From contig JAFDCT010000165.1 in assembly GCA_019312695.1 (NCBI GenBank), positions 1 through 5,895 of the forward strand: 5,895 nt of DNA. The letters run 5' to 3'. Source of the stretch: Deltaproteobacteria bacterium (GTDB taxonomy: Bacteria; Desulfobacterota; Desulfobulbia; Desulfobulbales; BM004). Shown here one piece after another: positions 5,404 through 5,895 of the stretch. Below the pieces are notes generated by a model. It had not been told where the DNA came from. It did not search any database and saw only the letters and a list, made by a program, of their open reading frames with translations. Within the stretch, counting starts at the first letter, position 1; each line of letters opens with the position of its first letter. A program made the position numbers and the translations under genes.

Positions 5404-5895
5404 TTATTCTTTATGAAAAAAATCCCAGATCTGTCCGGCCAGTTCCGGCCCGATACCATTAACAACTGCAAGTTCTTCACACGATGCTTTTTTAATCCTT
5501 GCCAGACTACCCAGTGTCTTCAAAAGTTTCTTCCTTCTTGAGGGACCGACTCCCGGTATACTGTCCAGTTCTGAAACTAAAGCTTTTTTATTGCGTAACC
5601 TGCGATGGAAGGTAATGCCGAATCTATGTGCCTCATCCCTCACCTGCATAAGAAAAAAAAGTACCGGTGAGTGTTGTGCAAGGCTTATTGGATTTTTCCT
5701 GCCCGGCCGAAAAACCTTATCAGATTTTTTTTCCTTGGACTTGGCAATAGCAACCAATTCTACCCGATCCAGTAACCCCTTTTCCTTTAAAACACTCCGG
5801 GCAATATTAAGATGTCCTTTGCCGCCGTCAATTACCAGCAGATTTGGAAGTTCTACCAGTTTGTCTTCTCCGGTTAGACGCCTGTTAAGCACCTC
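5404..5895 (-). CDS. uvrC: Excinuclease ABC subunit C, C-terminal part (5' end beyond window)
   Basis: The last 163 residues of UvrC (about 600 residues in full) are present; the frame is open at the right edge. UvrC makes both incisions in UvrABC nucleotide excision repair. This part holds the RNase H-like nuclease domain responsible for the 5' incision: the DGGKG motif with a catalytic Asp (DGGKGHLNIARSVL, family form DGGKGQ) and RDEAHRFGITFHRR with the catalytic His. It is followed by a tandem helix-hairpin-helix DNA-binding domain (IPGVGPSRRKKLLKTLGS and VNGIGPELAGQIW). The protein ends normally after the second hairpin at WDFFHKE. The Gln of DGGKGQ is His here, a mild substitution. Its stop codon (5406-5404) overlaps the start of the Shine-Dalgarno stretch of the next gene, suggesting translational coupling to the DUF166 gene. 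Confidence 0.96.
   Translation of the reverse strand, partial: EVLNRRLTGEDKLVELPNLLVIDGGKGHLNIARSVLKEKGLLDRVELVAIAKSKEKKSDKVFRPGRKNPISLAQHSPVLFFLMQVRDEAHRFGITFHRRLRNKKALVSELDSIPGVGPSRRKKLLKTLGSLARIKKASCEELAVVNGIGPELAGQIWDFFHKE

Noticed and set aside
5391..5480. ATG start for the DUF166 gene at 5480
   Set aside because: This would overlap the UvrC helix-hairpin-helix coding region and add residues unlike the family. The TTG at 5390 has a well-placed AAAGGGA.
1..5895. CRISPR array, insertion sequence, rRNA or tRNA genes
   Set aside because: No regularly spaced repeats, transposase frame or RNA-gene signatures were seen on either strand.

Overview
All recognisable genes in this window lie on the minus strand, so the reading order is right to left: uvrC (3' part) -> a DUF166-family gene with an in-frame UGA -> a membrane sensor histidine kinase -> tsaE -> a stand-alone YcaO-TPR gene -> the start of an ELM1/GtrOC1-like gene running off the left edge. 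The gene families (seleno-DUF166, a ZraS/NtrB-type kinase, a YcaO-TPR protein) and the moderate base composition suggest an anaerobic, selenocysteine-using Desulfobacterota (deltaproteobacterial) genome. That is inference from family distribution, not from a phylogenetic marker.

Region 4.7-5.9 kb: the C-terminal quarter of UvrC ends 13 nt before a TTG-started gene of 210 codons. Codon 101 of that gene is UGA and is followed directly by Cys. DUF166 family features lie on both sides of the UGA, and a hairpin fitting the bacterial SECIS pattern begins 13 nt after it, so I annotate one selenoprotein rather than two fragments. An 11-bp perfect inverted repeat joins the last codons of this gene to the start region of the kinase.

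Region 2.37-4.72 kb: an inner-membrane histidine kinase has two membrane segments, a periplasmic domain with a dense methionine cluster, and PAS, HisKA and HATPase domains. No response regulator is in the window. It is followed 28 nt later by tsaE, the ATPase of tRNA t6A synthesis. These four genes are closely spaced and look like one transcription unit mixing repair, tRNA modification, sensing and selenoprotein functions.

Region 0.45-2.37 kb: after a 175-nt gap with a 21-bp dyad comes a 582-residue YcaO protein with C-terminal TPR repeats. It has a strong Shine-Dalgarno site and no visible precursor peptide, TfuA or dehydrogenase partner.

Region 1-449: three hairpins lie in the 252-258 nt after the YcaO stop. 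The last resembles an intrinsic terminator and stands only about 20 nt before the start of the ELM1-like gene.

The most notable item is the UGA-containing DUF166 gene with its SECIS-like structure. The possibility that its readthrough controls kinase translation is a further hypothesis.
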